Origin: Virgibacillus oceani
Lineage (GTDB): Bacteria > Bacillota > Bacilli > Bacillales > Amphibacillaceae
DNA length: 64,000 nucleotides
NCBI RefSeq assembly: GCF_014638995.1
Contig: NZ_BMFR01000001.1
Span: forward strand, 248,001 to 312,000
Direction of reading: 5' to 3'
Each line of letters opens with the position of its first letter. The stretch's first letter is position 1. The notes under the pieces are model-generated. The model was not told the origin of the DNA. It saw nothing but the letters and a program-made list of their open reading frames with translations, and searched no databases. Below, one piece after another: positions 31,528 through 41,068 of the stretch. The position numbers and the translations under genes are program-made.

Positions 31528-31557
31528 GTGGCATATCTTATATTTTTTTAGTATAAT
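31528..31557 (+). promoter_or_regulatory. candidate promoter of mltG
   Basis: GTGGCA (31528-31533), an 18-bp spacer and TATAAT (31552-31557) lie about 25 bases upstream of the mltG start and after the previous terminator. Confidence 0.5.
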
Positions 31558-31582
31558 ATACCGGATGAGAGGGGGATACTTG

Positions 31583-32701
31583 ATGTCCAAAAAGAAAAAC
31601 AATGGAAACTATAAGGACAACCTAATTGCTAGAAGTGAAGAAGCGAGAACGGTTCGCAAAATCGTATCGATCATTATCATATCGTTAATTCTAATCCTTG
31701 TAGTTGGTGGTATCTCAGGGTATATGTATGTAAAATCTGCTTTGAAGCCTGTAGATTCATCAAGTAAGAAAGAAATTAATGTTGAAATTCCAATGGGATC
31801 ATCAACGTCAGATATCGCTCATATTTTAGAAGAAAAGGGCATTATAAAAGATGCTCGTGTATTTCGCTTTTACATAAAATTTCAGAATGAGTCGGAATTT
31901 CAGGCAGGGGAGTATGCATTGACAAAAGCAATGACTCTGGATGAAATTATCGAAGCGTTGCAAAAAGGAAAAGTTATGGAGGAAGCCTTATATACAGTAA
32001 CGATACCTGAAGGAAAATCGATTGAACAAATTGCTGAGATTTATGCGAATAAATTAAAGATAAATAAGGAAGATTTCTTAACTAAAATAAATGATCCTGC
32101 ATACGTCGAACAATTGATGGGTAAATACCCGGAGATTTTAACAAATGCGATACTTGAACCAGATATCAGAATGCCATTGGAGGGCTATTTATTTGCAGCA
32201 ACGTATGATTTTTATGAAGAAAAGCCAACAGTGGAAGCGATTGTGGAAAAAATGCTTAAAAAAACAGTTGAAGTAGTTACACCTTACCTGGATGACATTG
32301 CAGCAAGAGATACCACAGTCCATGAAGCAATAACAATGGCATCGTTAGTTGAAAATGAGGCCAAAACAGTGAAGCAGCGCAAAATGATTGCTGGAGTTTT
32401 TTATAACCGTTTAGAAGACGGAATGAAGCTCCAAACGGATCCAACTGTTCAATACGCCATGGGTGAGCACAAGGAAAAGGTGACATACAAGGATTTGGAA
32501 ATTAAATCACCATATAATACTTATTATGTCGATGCATTACCTGTAGGCCCAATTTCAAACTTTGCCGAAAGTTCGTTAAAGGCGACACTGCAGCCAGAAG
32601 AAACGGAATATAAGTATTTTTTACATGACAAAGAAGGTAAGATTCATTATTCAAAAACGAACAAAGAACATAATAAACTTAAAGATAAATATATTGATTA
32701 A
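31583..32701 (+). CDS. mltG: endolytic transglycosylase MltG
   Basis: The 372-aa enzyme starts at 31583 (MSKKKNNGNYKDN) after GAGAGGGGG; a longer reading frame upstream crosses the terminator and promoter and is rejected. A single membrane helix (about residues 25-50) is followed by a LysM-like region (IPMGSSTSDIAHILEEKG) and the YceG catalytic domain. The catalytic Glu is in ASLVENEAKT, and QTDPTVQYAMG follows. MltG cuts nascent glycan strands and sets their length. Confidence 0.93.
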   Translation: MSKKKNNGNYKDNLIARSEEARTVRKIVSIIIISLILILVVGGISGYMYVKSALKPVDSSSKKEINVEIPMGSSTSDIAHILEEKGIIKDARVFRFYIKFQNESEFQAGEYALTKAMTLDEIIEALQKGKVMEEALYTVTIPEGKSIEQIAEIYANKLKINKEDFLTKINDPAYVEQLMGKYPEILTNAILEPDIRMPLEGYLFAATYDFYEEKPTVEAIVEKMLKKTVEVVTPYLDDIAARDTTVHEAITMASLVENEAKTVKQRKMIAGVFYNRLEDGMKLQTDPTVQYAMGEHKEKVTYKDLEIKSPYNTYYVDALPVGPISNFAESSLKATLQPEETEYKYFLHDKEGKIHYSKTNKEHNKLKDKYID

Positions 32702-32707
32702 GGAATC

Positions 32708-32746
32708 CGGAAGTGTGAATGCCATTTCACATTTCCCGTTTTTTTA
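32708..32746 (+). terminator. terminator after mltG
   Basis: GGAAGTGTGAA (32709-32719) pairs with TTCACATTTCC (32726-32736), with one G-U pair. A run of seven T residues (32739-32745) follows. Confidence 0.8.
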
Positions 32747-32782
32747 GTGTGTTCCCAGAAAAAGTGAATAGGGGCTGATAAG

Positions 32783-33418
32783 ATGGATAGGAATGAACAA
32801 TATTATTTAACCCAGTTATTACCCCCACAAGAGGAATGGGTTACAGAGCTTGAACGTCAGGCAGAAATAGAACGAATACCGATAATGGATCCATTAGGCA
32901 TACATTTTTTAATGCAGCTTATTAACATGAATAAGCCAAACACTATTCTAGAGATTGGTACTGCAATAGGATATTCGGCCCTGCGGATGCTTGAAGCAAA
33001 TCCACTTGCACAAATTGTTACAATAGAGCGTGATGAAAAAAGGTATCATCAGGCATTGGAAAATATTCAAAGCCAGTCAAAGCAAAAGCAAATTCACGTC
33101 ATCTATGGCGATGCTCTTGAAAAGTCACAGGAAATTATCAACCGTGGATTATTTGACCTTATGTTTATTGATGCTGCTAAAGGCCAATACCAACGATTTT
33201 TTGAATTGTATTGTCAATGTATTCCAAGTGGTGGCGTAATTGTTTCCGATAATGTATTATTTAAGGGTTATGTTGCAGATTCAGAGAAAATCCATTCGCG
33301 CAATAGCAAGATTGGGCAAAAGATCAGAAACTATAATGAATGGCTGATAAATCATCCGGATTTTACGACGACCATTGTTCCAATTGGTGATGGGGTCGCC
33401 ATAAGTATAAAAAAATAA
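32783..33418 (+). CDS. trmR: SAM-dependent O-methyltransferase TrmR (YrrM)
   Basis: This is a 211-aa class I methyltransferase of the O-methyltransferase family 3. The SAM-binding motif is [15 protein letters not shown], with [11 protein letters not shown] further on and [13 protein letters not shown] as a metal-binding segment. In B. subtilis the orthologue methylates 5-hydroxyuridine 34 of tRNAs to 5-methoxyuridine. The two U32-peptidase genes (yrrN, yrrO) that make the hydroxyl precursor and normally follow it are absent here. Confidence 0.88.
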   Translation: MDRNEQYYLTQLLPPQEEWVTELERQAEIERIPIMDPLGIHFLMQLINMNKPNTILEIGTAIGYSALRMLEANPLAQIVTIERDEKRYHQALENIQSQSKQKQIHVIYGDALEKSQEIINRGLFDLMFIDAAKGQYQRFFELYCQCIPSGGVIVSDNVLFKGYVADSEKIHSRNSKIGQKIRNYNEWLINHPDFTTTIVPIGDGVAISIKK

Positions 33419-33438
33419 CGAGAGGAGCTCCTTTTTTC

Positions 33439-34077
33439 ATGCAGGATAAGCCAGTAGTAATAGGGGTTGCAGGGGGAAGCGGAAGTGGAAAAACCACTGT
33501 AACACGCTCCATTTGTCAACGCTTTTCCGATACAACGATCCTTGTTATTGAACAGGATTATTATTATAAAGATCAAAGTCACTTACCATTTGAAGAACGA
33601 TTGAATACAAATTATGATCATCCGCTTGCATTTGATAATGACTTATTGATTAAGCATATACATGATTTAATGAATCAAAAGGCAATTGAAAAACCGGTAT
33701 ATGATTACAAAATTCATACACGGTCCAATGAAATTATTCCAGTAGAGCCAAAAGAGGTTATTATATTGGAAGGAATATTAATTTTAGAAGATCCGCGGTT
33801 GGTTGATCTAATGGATATTAAGGTATTTGTCGACACAGATGCCGATGTAAGGATAATCCGCCGCCTTTTAAGAGATATTAAGGAACGTGGACGGACACTT
33901 GATTCTGTTATTGATCAATACATTAATAATGTACGTCCAATGCATTTACAGTTTGTAGAACCTACAAAACGCTATGCTGATATAATTATTCCTGAAGGCG
34001 GTCAGAATCACGTTGCAATCGATATCATGGCCACAAAGATTGAGAACATTTTATCGAAAAATCACGAAAACAAATAA
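33439..34077 (+). CDS. udk: uridine kinase
   Basis: This 212-aa enzyme phosphorylates uridine and cytidine in pyrimidine salvage. The P-loop is GGSGSGKT (12-19). [17 protein letters not shown] and [12 protein letters not shown] are family motifs for substrate binding, and [12 protein letters not shown] is the Walker B region. It lies 20 bases after trmR with a GAGAGGAG site. Confidence 0.95.
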   Translation: MQDKPVVIGVAGGSGSGKTTVTRSICQRFSDTTILVIEQDYYYKDQSHLPFEERLNTNYDHPLAFDNDLLIKHIHDLMNQKAIEKPVYDYKIHTRSNEIIPVEPKEVIILEGILILEDPRLVDLMDIKVFVDTDADVRIIRRLLRDIKERGRTLDSVIDQYINNVRPMHLQFVEPTKRYADIIIPEGGQNHVAIDIMATKIENILSKNHENK

Positions 34078-34104
34078 AGGAAAAGTATTGAAAATTTAAA
34101 TAAA

Positions 34105-34160
34105 GTCTGCCATAGTAAATATTAGTATATTATCTAAATACTTATTTTAAGCGGGCAGAC
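34105..34160 (+). other. inverted repeat in the udk-greA spacer
   Basis: GTCTGCC (34105-34111) and GGCAGAC (34154-34160) close a 56-nt element. Inside it, AGTAT and ATACT form a second helix flanked by A/T-rich stretches that also pair partly. No T tract follows directly. A 20-codon hydrophobic reading frame starts two bases later (34162-34224, [20 protein letters not shown]) without a clear ribosome site, so I do not call it a gene. Confidence 0.45.
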
Positions 34161-34277
34161 AATGATGCTGCTCATTTATATCGGGTTTTTGATCATTTGG
34201 TTAATGAATTTTCTAGCTGAATGATGAATCACTTATATTGGTATTTTCAGTGGAGAATGAAAAGGAGTGTTTTTTTA

Positions 34278-34754
34278 ATGGCTACAGAGAAAAGTTATTA
34301 CATGACACAAGAGGGGAAAGAAAAATTAGAGAAAGAATTACATTATTTAAAAACAGAAAGAAGACAGGAAGTTGTTGAACGTATAAAGGTTGCACGCGGC
34401 TTCGGGGATTTATCTGAGAACTCGGAGTATGACGCTGCAAAGGATGAACAAGCATTTGTTGAATCACGTATTTCACAGGTCGAAAAAATGATTCGAAATG
34501 CGGTAATTATTGAAAATGATGATAACAATCAAAATATAGTATCTTTAGGAAAGTCAGTGACATTCACCGAATTACCCGATGGCGAGGAAGAAACGTACAC
34601 CATTGTTGGGAGTGCTGAAGCCGATCCGTTTGAAGGTAAAATTTCCAATGACTCTCCAATGGCGAAAAGCTTACTTGGACATGAAGTAGGAGAAGAGGTT
34701 GCTGTTGCTACACCAGGCGGAGAGATTCAGGTTAAAATTGTAAAGATTAATTAA
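34278..34754 (+). CDS. greA: transcription elongation factor GreA
   Basis: This 158-aa protein starts at 34278 ([20 protein letters not shown]) after AAAGGAG. The N-terminal coiled coil carries the acidic tip [16 protein letters not shown], and the C-terminal FKBP-like domain contains [16 protein letters not shown]. It rescues backtracked RNA polymerase by stimulating transcript cleavage. It is the last conserved gene before the accessory island. Confidence 0.96.
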   Translation: MATEKSYYMTQEGKEKLEKELHYLKTERRQEVVERIKVARGFGDLSENSEYDAAKDEQAFVESRISQVEKMIRNAVIIENDDNNQNIVSLGKSVTFTELPDGEEETYTIVGSAEADPFEGKISNDSPMAKSLLGHEVGEEVAVATPGGEIQVKIVKIN

Positions 34755-34765
34755 TGCTTGATCAG

Positions 34766-34796
34766 AAAAAAGCGGGGTACATACCTCGCTTTTTTC
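34766..34796. terminator. terminator between greA and the TcaA-like pseudogene
   Basis: AAAAAAGCGGGGT (34766-34778) pairs with ACCTCGCTTTTTT (34783-34795) with one G-U pair and a 4-nt loop. A and T runs on both sides allow use from either strand. Confidence 0.88.
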
Positions 34797-36224
34797 TATT
34801 CTAAATTAAATACAATTTCCTCATTATCAGTTACAACGTGATAGTATAATTCATTTTTATCCAATTGCCATTTATCCGATTTTCCATCGTATACTACAGT
34901 AAGCATTCTTGTTCTTGTGTAATTCTTTTTGTCTTTGTCTCTATACAGCCATCCCAGGTCGCCATTTGGCTCATGATACGTTACTTCTGCTTTTATATTA
35001 AATTTGTAGGTTTTTGATTGTTTGTCATATTCGGTTTCGAGCAATGTATCTTTATTGTATACGGTTTTTAATAATTTGCCTGTATAGTCTGGTTCATCAA
35101 TCTTTATTCCTTTGATCCTTTCTGCTAAAGTTTTTTAACTTGTCAGTTATACCATCTTTCATAACTGATGCATCTCTTTTTGTTAATGCCTGGGCGTATT
35201 GCGCAAGTGTTTCATTTAGTTGATTCAGCATTTCGTCTTGATTTTCTTTGGACAATGGATAAATGGTATCAAACGTTTCGTGGTTGCTGTTGATATATAC
35301 TTCTTCACTCTTTGCGGTTCCCCAGGGAAATTCTTTCTCAACATAAATAGAAACAGACTCATTCGTGGGAAACATTCCGATTGATTTTTCTTCGGGTCCA
35401 ACCGTAATATCTGTTTTTTTACCATCCACAAATAGTGCAGCATCATCATAAATAGAGCTTATCGTAACTTCCTCTGCTTCAAGCTCTAACGTATGTACAA
35501 GTTTAGATTCACTTGAGTCAAATAACTCTACTTCATCACTCACACTTGAAGCAGCATATGGATTCTTAAATGTTGCTTTAATCTCATGAATGCCCGGCAT
35601 AAATGGCCCAAATTCTTCATGATAATCTTTTCCGGTAGATGTGCCTACCTTATTTCCATCTACATACAATTCAACATCTTTTGTATCCATATAAAGGTCT
35701 AGATACATTGGCGTAACAATTATTTGATAATCATCAAATAACAGCCACTTTTTTCCTTCTTTTATCATGTTAAGTGTTGCATATGTATCGTTTAAGTATG
35801 CCATTTCATTTTCTCCAGAATTACTCATACTTTCTGCCTGTTGTGTTAATCTGCTAAGCAGTGCATCATACTTTTGAGGATTGCTGTTTAAATACTTTAT
35901 AAAGTTTGCCGTGTTTTCTTTCGTAATATCAAATGAATCATTGACTGGACTAAGAAGTTTTTGCAGTTTATCTGTATTTTTATCTTCTATTGCTTGTTCA
36001 AAGTTTTGCAGTTTGTTTTCGGGTTGAAACTTTCCTTTGCCGATAAAGTAAAAGACAATGCAGGATAGACTTAAGATCGCGGCAATTGAGGCAATTAGGA
36101 TAACCTTTTTACTAAGTGGCTTCTTTATAGTTGGATCATTCGACGATTTGGTCAATTGATTACCGCATTCCGGACAGAACTTTTTGTCGTCATTCGTTTG
36201 GTATCCACAATTTTTACACTCCAT
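34796..36224 (-). pseudogene. TcaA/YvbJ-like zinc-ribbon membrane protein, frameshifted
   Basis: The 375-aa N-terminal frame (35097-36224) begins with a zinc ribbon (CKNCG, CPECG), a membrane helix at about 40-62, and the extracellular repeats of TcaA/YvbJ proteins. It then breaks off. An 82-aa frame at 34796-35044 supplies the missing C-terminus (YKFNIKAEVTYHEPNG). Removing one A from the A6 run at 35131-35136 (T6 on the plus strand) restores continuity: DKLKTLAERIKGIKIDEPDY and onward into the downstream frame. The joined product would be about 475 aa. TcaA affects glycopeptide sensitivity and cell-wall binding in Staphylococcus. The cause could be a true mutation, phase variation at the homopolymer, or a sequencing error. 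Confidence 0.75.
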
Positions 36225-36811
36225 TGATTGACATCTCTCCCTTACTGAGAAAATTGAATTGAAATTTTACAATAATATAACCATCGTATCACAGTCGGAA
36301 AAAATCTTAATACCACTTTCTCACTATTTTAAGCCCTGTTACGTAGCTCTTTTTAACTAGTTTAAGTGGTGTGTCATAAAATTCCATTATCCTGAAAACG
36401 CTTAGAATTAACAAAACTAGCGGATTTAATATTACATTTTAATTACAAAGCGATGGGAAAATTGCGATTTATGAGCATTAATACCTAGTTTGAAAGTCAC
36501 TGGAAAAAGGAATGAAGCTTCAACTGAAAAAGCAGGGGTGACTAATAATTTCTAATATCCATAATTGTTACTCAAATTGATATAATTTTTGTCTATTAAC
36601 GAACGATATATAGAAAACTGTAGTTAATATTCGTTAAAATATCTTGAAATCAAAGTATTTAATCTAAAATATCTCGAATTCAAAGTATTTTCCGTGGGTG
36701 ATAGGTATAAATGACTGTTTTGTGAATTCTAGCTTATCTTTGTAAGGCTTTTTTAGTAACATTGTTAAGAATGGTAAAACAGTATTAAATGATTAGGTAA
36801 AGGTGATCCAA
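36225..36811. promoter_or_regulatory. 587-bp intergenic control region before the Tad operon
   Basis: This AT-rich stretch separates the divergent TcaA-like gene and the Tad operon. It holds no convincing reading frame. The one clear signal is a direct repeat of a 25-bp operator-like sequence, listed separately. The long leader suggests that the operon is individually regulated. Confidence 0.5.
36636..36690 (+). promoter_or_regulatory. tandem pair of MhqR-like operator sites
   Basis: Two 25-bp copies (36636-36660 and 36666-36690) have a 30-bp period and differ at only two positions. Each contains ATATCTYGAAWTCAAAGTAT, an imperfect palindrome whose left half equals the TATCTCGAATTC half of the operator of the MarR-type repressor MhqR (consensus TATCTCGAATTCGAGATA in B. 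subtilis, from memory). A 30-bp period puts both sites on the same DNA face. The regulator is inferred; no such gene is in the window. Confidence 0.5.
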
Positions 36812-37918
36812 ATGAATAAAATTAGTCTGGTTTTATTAACGAAAGACAGCAGTTATGCAAATTACTTCTCAAACTTTATGATCAGCTCCAACATCAAAGA
36901 GAAATTTTCTTCTAAGATTTTCACGGATACAGATTCCTTCAAGAAAAACACACGTAATCAAAAACAGCATATTTTATTGACTGATCTTGAGGTTGACAAT
37001 GAATGCTCTGTCAGTTTTGATAAGGTGATTTCACTCTCAGAGGAGCAAATAATGGTCCCGGATGAATTGAAGACTTCGATTTATAAATACCAGCCTTTCC
37101 ATGAGCTTTTGTCACAGGTATTAGCCATATATTATGAGATGAATGGTAAATTAAGTTCGGTAATAAATGGTAAGGAAAAAGAAAAGGTGATTAGCTTCTT
37201 TAGCGGGAATGGCGGGGTTGGCAAGTCATTGTTATCCCTTTGCTTGGCAAAACATCTGAGCATGAATGATAAGCGGGTGTTCTATCTTAACCTTGAGGAA
37301 TTACATAATACATATCTATATTTCAAACAAGATAGACCATCTTCAGCTGAGGTATTTTATTATTTGAAAAAGAATAAAAATCAGCTTATCGCTAATATCG
37401 AATCATTAAAATCCAGAGATTCATTAACTAACATAGACTACTTTGCATTACCTGTTCTCCCTGAGGAAATGCAAATAGCAACTGAAGAGAATATTGAATC
37501 ATTAATTCAAGCCATAAGGGACACCCAAAACTATGATTATATTATTGTTGATCTTGACAGTTCTATCCATGAACGAAATCGTTCTGCCCTTAAGAACAGT
37601 GACGAAATATTTTGGATCTTATCGTCTAATGAAACCAGTTTTTCGAGTTCTGACAGCCTTTTAGCAAATGATTTGGTGGGCCTTGGAAACGATCGGTCCA
37701 ATATACATTTTATACTAAACAATGTAGGCGAAGCGTTATTTGATGGTTTTGATTCGTTTAACTTTAGTATTGAAACGCATATCCGATTTAATATCCGCTA
37801 TCTTGGCAGAAGTGAAGAAACAAAACTTATGGAAGATACTGTTATCGGTGAACAGCTATTCAAACTATTAAAAGAAAATGCTGTTCATTCATCGGAGGTG
37901 TCCCAGCAGTGGCAATAA
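36812..37918 (+). CDS. TadZ/CpaE-like MinD-type ATPase
   Basis: This 368-aa protein starts at 36812 after AAAGGTG. An N-terminal receiver-like domain without clear phosphorylation residues (about 1-115) is followed by a ParA/MinD ATPase. The deviant Walker A is GGVGKS (134-139), and YDYIIVDLDSS is the switch II/Walker B region. Such proteins place Tad pilus machines in the cell. It is the first gene of the island operon and overlaps tadA by 10 bases. Confidence 0.8.
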   Translation: MNKISLVLLTKDSSYANYFSNFMISSNIKEKFSSKIFTDTDSFKKNTRNQKQHILLTDLEVDNECSVSFDKVISLSEEQIMVPDELKTSIYKYQPFHELLSQVLAIYYEMNGKLSSVINGKEKEKVISFFSGNGGVGKSLLSLCLAKHLSMNDKRVFYLNLEELHNTYLYFKQDRPSSAEVFYYLKKNKNQLIANIESLKSRDSLTNIDYFALPVLPEEMQIATEENIESLIQAIRDTQNYDYIIVDLDSSIHERNRSALKNSDEIFWILSSNETSFSSSDSLLANDLVGLGNDRSNIHFILNNVGEALFDGFDSFNFSIETHIRFNIRYLGRSEETKLMEDTVIGEQLFKLLKENAVHSSEVSQQWQ

Positions 37919-39201
37919 TTAATTCACAATCTAAAGAAACCACAGATAAGAACTTACCTAAAAGTGAAGATGATATTACTAAACTATTAATTGAAAAGCT
38001 TAGAGAAACGCTAGATTTTATGCACTCTACTACCAATGAGGAACTTTTGGGGCTTGTTGAAGAAACAGTAATTGAATACGCAAGAGAAAATAAAATCTCA
38101 TCTACAATGATTAAAAAGATAGTCGACCGAATGTACCATGCATTCAGAGGGCTTGGTGTATTGCAGCCTATACTTGACGATCCGACAATAACAGAGATCA
38201 TGATAAATAATTATGATGAAATCTATATCGAGAGAGCAGGTCAAGTATCAAATGCTGATGTAAAGTTTGAAAATCAGCAAAAGCTTGAAGATACCATTCA
38301 AGCAATTGTTTCCAAGGTAAATCGTGTTGTTAATGAATCCAGTCCGATTGTTGATGCAAGACTGGAAGATGGCTCCCGTGTAAATGTTGTTCTGCCCCCG
38401 GTAGCATTAAAAGGTCCAGCTATGACAATTCGTAAATTTCCAGAAAAACCATTAATGATAGAAGACCTGATAAATTTTGGAACTTTGGATGAAGAGACTG
38501 CTTACTTTCTGCAACAGTTAGTGGAAGCGAAATACAATGTATTTATTAGCGGGGGAACAGGTTCAGGAAAGACTACCTTTCTGAATGTATTGTCAAATTT
38601 TATCCTAGAAGATGAACGCATTCTTACGATAGAGGATTCCGCAGAATTACAAATTCGAAAAGTACCTAATTTAGTTAGCCTGGAAACTCGGAATGCCAAT
38701 ACGGAAGGAAAGGGAGAAATTGTAATTAAAGATTTAATAAAAGCTTCCTTGCGTATGCGTCCCAATAGAATAATCGTTGGTGAGGTCCGTGGAGAGGAGG
38801 CTCTTGATATGCTTCAGGCCATGAACACTGGTCACGATGGTTCATTATCCACCGGTCATGCTAACTCCGTATATGATATGCTAAGCCGTTTAGAGACAAT
38901 GGTGTTAAGCGGTGCGGAGATGCCAATTGAAGTTATACGCAAGCAAATAAGCTCTGCGATTGATATTATGGTACATTTATCGAGACTTAGGGATCATTCC
39001 AGACGTGTTATGGAGATATCCGAAATCTGTGGAATGGAATATGGTGAAATTATTACTAAACCATTATATGTCTTTGAAGAAAGCGGAGAGGACTACAGAG
39101 GTAAAATAATTGGCAAGCTGCAAAAGACAGATCACAAGCTGGAAAACATAACAAAACTTAAACTAACTGGAAAGAAAGATATATTGGAGCAGTTTGCATA
39201 G
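37909..39201 (+). CDS. tadA: Tad/Flp pilus assembly ATPase TadA (CpaF family)
   Basis: This is a 430-aa secretion ATPase starting with GTG eight bases after GGAGGTG. Walker A is GGTGSGKT (215-222). The Asp box is ILTIEDSAELQI, Walker B is RIIVGEVRGEEALDML, and the His box is GHDGSLSTGHANS. It should power pilin polymerisation at the membrane with TadB and TadC. All motifs are intact, so it is expected to be active. Confidence 0.92.
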   Translation: MAIINSQSKETTDKNLPKSEDDITKLLIEKLRETLDFMHSTTNEELLGLVEETVIEYARENKISSTMIKKIVDRMYHAFRGLGVLQPILDDPTITEIMINNYDEIYIERAGQVSNADVKFENQQKLEDTIQAIVSKVNRVVNESSPIVDARLEDGSRVNVVLPPVALKGPAMTIRKFPEKPLMIEDLINFGTLDEETAYFLQQLVEAKYNVFISGGTGSGKTTFLNVLSNFILEDERILTIEDSAELQIRKVPNLVSLETRNANTEGKGEIVIKDLIKASLRMRPNRIIVGEVRGEEALDMLQAMNTGHDGSLSTGHANSVYDMLSRLETMVLSGAEMPIEVIRKQISSAIDIMVHLSRLRDHSRRVMEISEICGMEYGEIITKPLYVFEESGEDYRGKIIGKLQKTDHKLENITKLKLTGKKDILEQFA

Positions 39202-39225
39202 AAGTGTAATTAAGGAGGGTGATAA

Positions 39226-40155
39226 ATGAATACGAGAGAAATCCTTTCCCTTATTGCTATCTTTGTTTTTATAGGAATTATTATTTTTCGCAGAATCAGA
39301 AAGAATAAAATTAAAAACATTGAAAAAAAACTTGCTGAAAAACATGGTGCAGAAGTAAGGCGAAGAAGTATTGAGGCAATTAAAAGAAGAACAATTGGCG
39401 GGGAAAATCTTATTGATTATGGAACATACCAACTGTCAAAAAGTGAGTGGATTAAATATTCATTGCTAGCAGGGGCCGTTATTTTTGGTGTTGGGTTAAT
39501 ATTTTATGATAACCTTGTTATTTCAGGAATAGCAGCATGTTTGGGAATGTTTTATCCAAAGTTTAAACGAAAAGATTTAATAAAAGTAAGAAAAGATGAG
39601 TTATCACTTCAATTTAAAGAAGCAATTAGTTCCCTAGCCTCTTCGCTTGCAGCAGGTCAGTCAATTGAGAATGCATTTAGAGAGACACAAAAGGATTTAA
39701 AATTGTTATACCCTGATGGCGATACATATATCCTCAAAGAATTAAATTTGATTAATCGTCGAGTGGAAAACGGAGAAATAATTGAACGTGCAATTGATGA
39801 TTTTGCAAAACGTTCAGATGTAGATGATATCCGTAACTTCTCAGATGTCTTTATCACATGTAAACGGACAGGTGGAGATCTAGTAGAGGTAATCAAACGA
39901 ACAGCAGATATTATTACAGATAAAATTGAAATTCAACAGGATATAAGAGTATTAGTTTCCCAAAAGAAATTTGAATCCAAGATTATGGCTGTTGCACCAG
40001 TTGGAATTACCGTAATGCTAAAAGTTACATCGCCAGATTTTGTGGAGCCTTTATATAAATTCGGCACATTGGGACCTATTGTGATGACGGTTGCCCTTGC
40101 ATGTATTATTTGCGGTCTTTTAATCAGTCAAAAAATCATGGATATTGAAGTATAG
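39226..40155 (+). CDS. tadB: Tad pilus inner-membrane platform protein TadB
   Basis: The 309-aa protein has the GspF/T2SSF fold. An N-terminal membrane helix and charged linker are followed by two helices, the cytoplasmic domain (QFKEAISSLASSLAAGQSIENAF, NFSDVFITCKRTGGDLVEVI) and two C-terminal helices ending SQKIMDIEV. Its order after tadA and before tadC matches Tad operons. Confidence 0.87.
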   Translation: MNTREILSLIAIFVFIGIIIFRRIRKNKIKNIEKKLAEKHGAEVRRRSIEAIKRRTIGGENLIDYGTYQLSKSEWIKYSLLAGAVIFGVGLIFYDNLVISGIAACLGMFYPKFKRKDLIKVRKDELSLQFKEAISSLASSLAAGQSIENAFRETQKDLKLLYPDGDTYILKELNLINRRVENGEIIERAIDDFAKRSDVDDIRNFSDVFITCKRTGGDLVEVIKRTADIITDKIEIQQDIRVLVSQKKFESKIMAVAPVGITVMLKVTSPDFVEPLYKFGTLGPIVMTVALACIICGLLISQKIMDIEV

Positions 40156-40168
40156 GAAGTGAATTTCT

Positions 40169-41035
40169 ATGATAATAAAAAGTATTCTGCTTGTGATTCT
40201 TCTATTTATAGTTTTTATGAATCTTAAAAATAAAAAGATATATGAATCATTTATTGAAAGTTACAAAGAAGATATCACGTTGCCAATAATTGCTCCATAT
40301 TCATTAGCAGTAATAGATAAATTAAAATTATACAAACGTATGCCGAAGCTAATAAATTCGATTCATCAAAAAATGATTATCTTAAAGGGCAGCAAGTTAT
40401 CAGGCGATCATACGAAGATTTATTTGGTGAAAATTATTACATCCGTTACATTGGCAATATTCTTTACACTTGTATATGTGGAACTTGATGGAGGTAATTA
40501 CACAAATTTAATTTATGGGTTGATTCTCACCTTGATTTTGAGTTTTTATTTAGTAAAAGATTTAGATAAAAAGGTAAAACAGCGAAAAGATTCTATCATA
40601 ATTGAGCTTCCGGAGTTCGTTAATAAGGTGATACTTTTGGTAAATGCCGGTGACACGGTTCAAGGTGCCATAAAGAAATGTGTTGATCAAAACCAAAGTA
40701 AAGTATTTGATTCTCCATTATATTTTGAACTAAATGAAGCAGTAAACAAAATGTCATCCAACACTCCCTTTCAGGAGGTGATGAAGGACTTAAACTACAG
40801 GTGCGGAATTCAGGAAGTATCTATATTTACTACCACAGTAATGATGAATTACCGCAAAGGTGGGGCACTATTAGTTCAATCACTTAAGGAATTATCTGTT
40901 TCATTATGGGATAAACGTAAGACGATTACCAGAATTAAAGGGGAAGAAGCATCATCTAAACTGGTTTTCCCGATTATATTTATATTTGGTGCTGTATTAC
41001 TAATCGTTATTTATCCGGCAATAGCAATTTTTTAA
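40169..41035 (+). CDS. tadC: Tad pilus inner-membrane platform protein TadC
   Basis: This is a 288-aa second GspF-type protein. The T2SSF motif reads ELPEFVNKVILLVNAGDTVQ, later FTTTVMMNYRKGGALLVQSLKELS, and the C-terminal helices end in LLIVIYPAIAIF. It should form the platform complex with TadB. It begins 13 bases after tadB. Confidence 0.85.
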   Translation: MIIKSILLVILLFIVFMNLKNKKIYESFIESYKEDITLPIIAPYSLAVIDKLKLYKRMPKLINSIHQKMIILKGSKLSGDHTKIYLVKIITSVTLAIFFTLVYVELDGGNYTNLIYGLILTLILSFYLVKDLDKKVKQRKDSIIIELPEFVNKVILLVNAGDTVQGAIKKCVDQNQSKVFDSPLYFELNEAVNKMSSNTPFQEVMKDLNYRCGIQEVSIFTTTVMMNYRKGGALLVQSLKELSVSLWDKRKTITRIKGEEASSKLVFPIIFIFGAVLLIVIYPAIAIF

Positions 41036-41068
41036 CTATAAAAATTTCGTTATGAGGAGAGAAAGTAA

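Noticed and set aside
31457..31582. 42-codon N-terminal extension of mltG
   Set aside because: The extension is read through the terminator hairpin 31460-31494 and the TATAAT at 31552.
35131..35136. Programmed ribosomal frameshift at the A6 run
   Set aside because: No downstream stimulatory stem or internal Shine-Dalgarno was evident, and six A residues alone are weak evidence. It is kept only as one option.
35097..36224. TcaA-like gene as a complete 375-aa protein
   Set aside because: The C-terminal domain continues in another frame after a single-base slip in A6, and the last residues of the 375-aa frame are out of register with the family.
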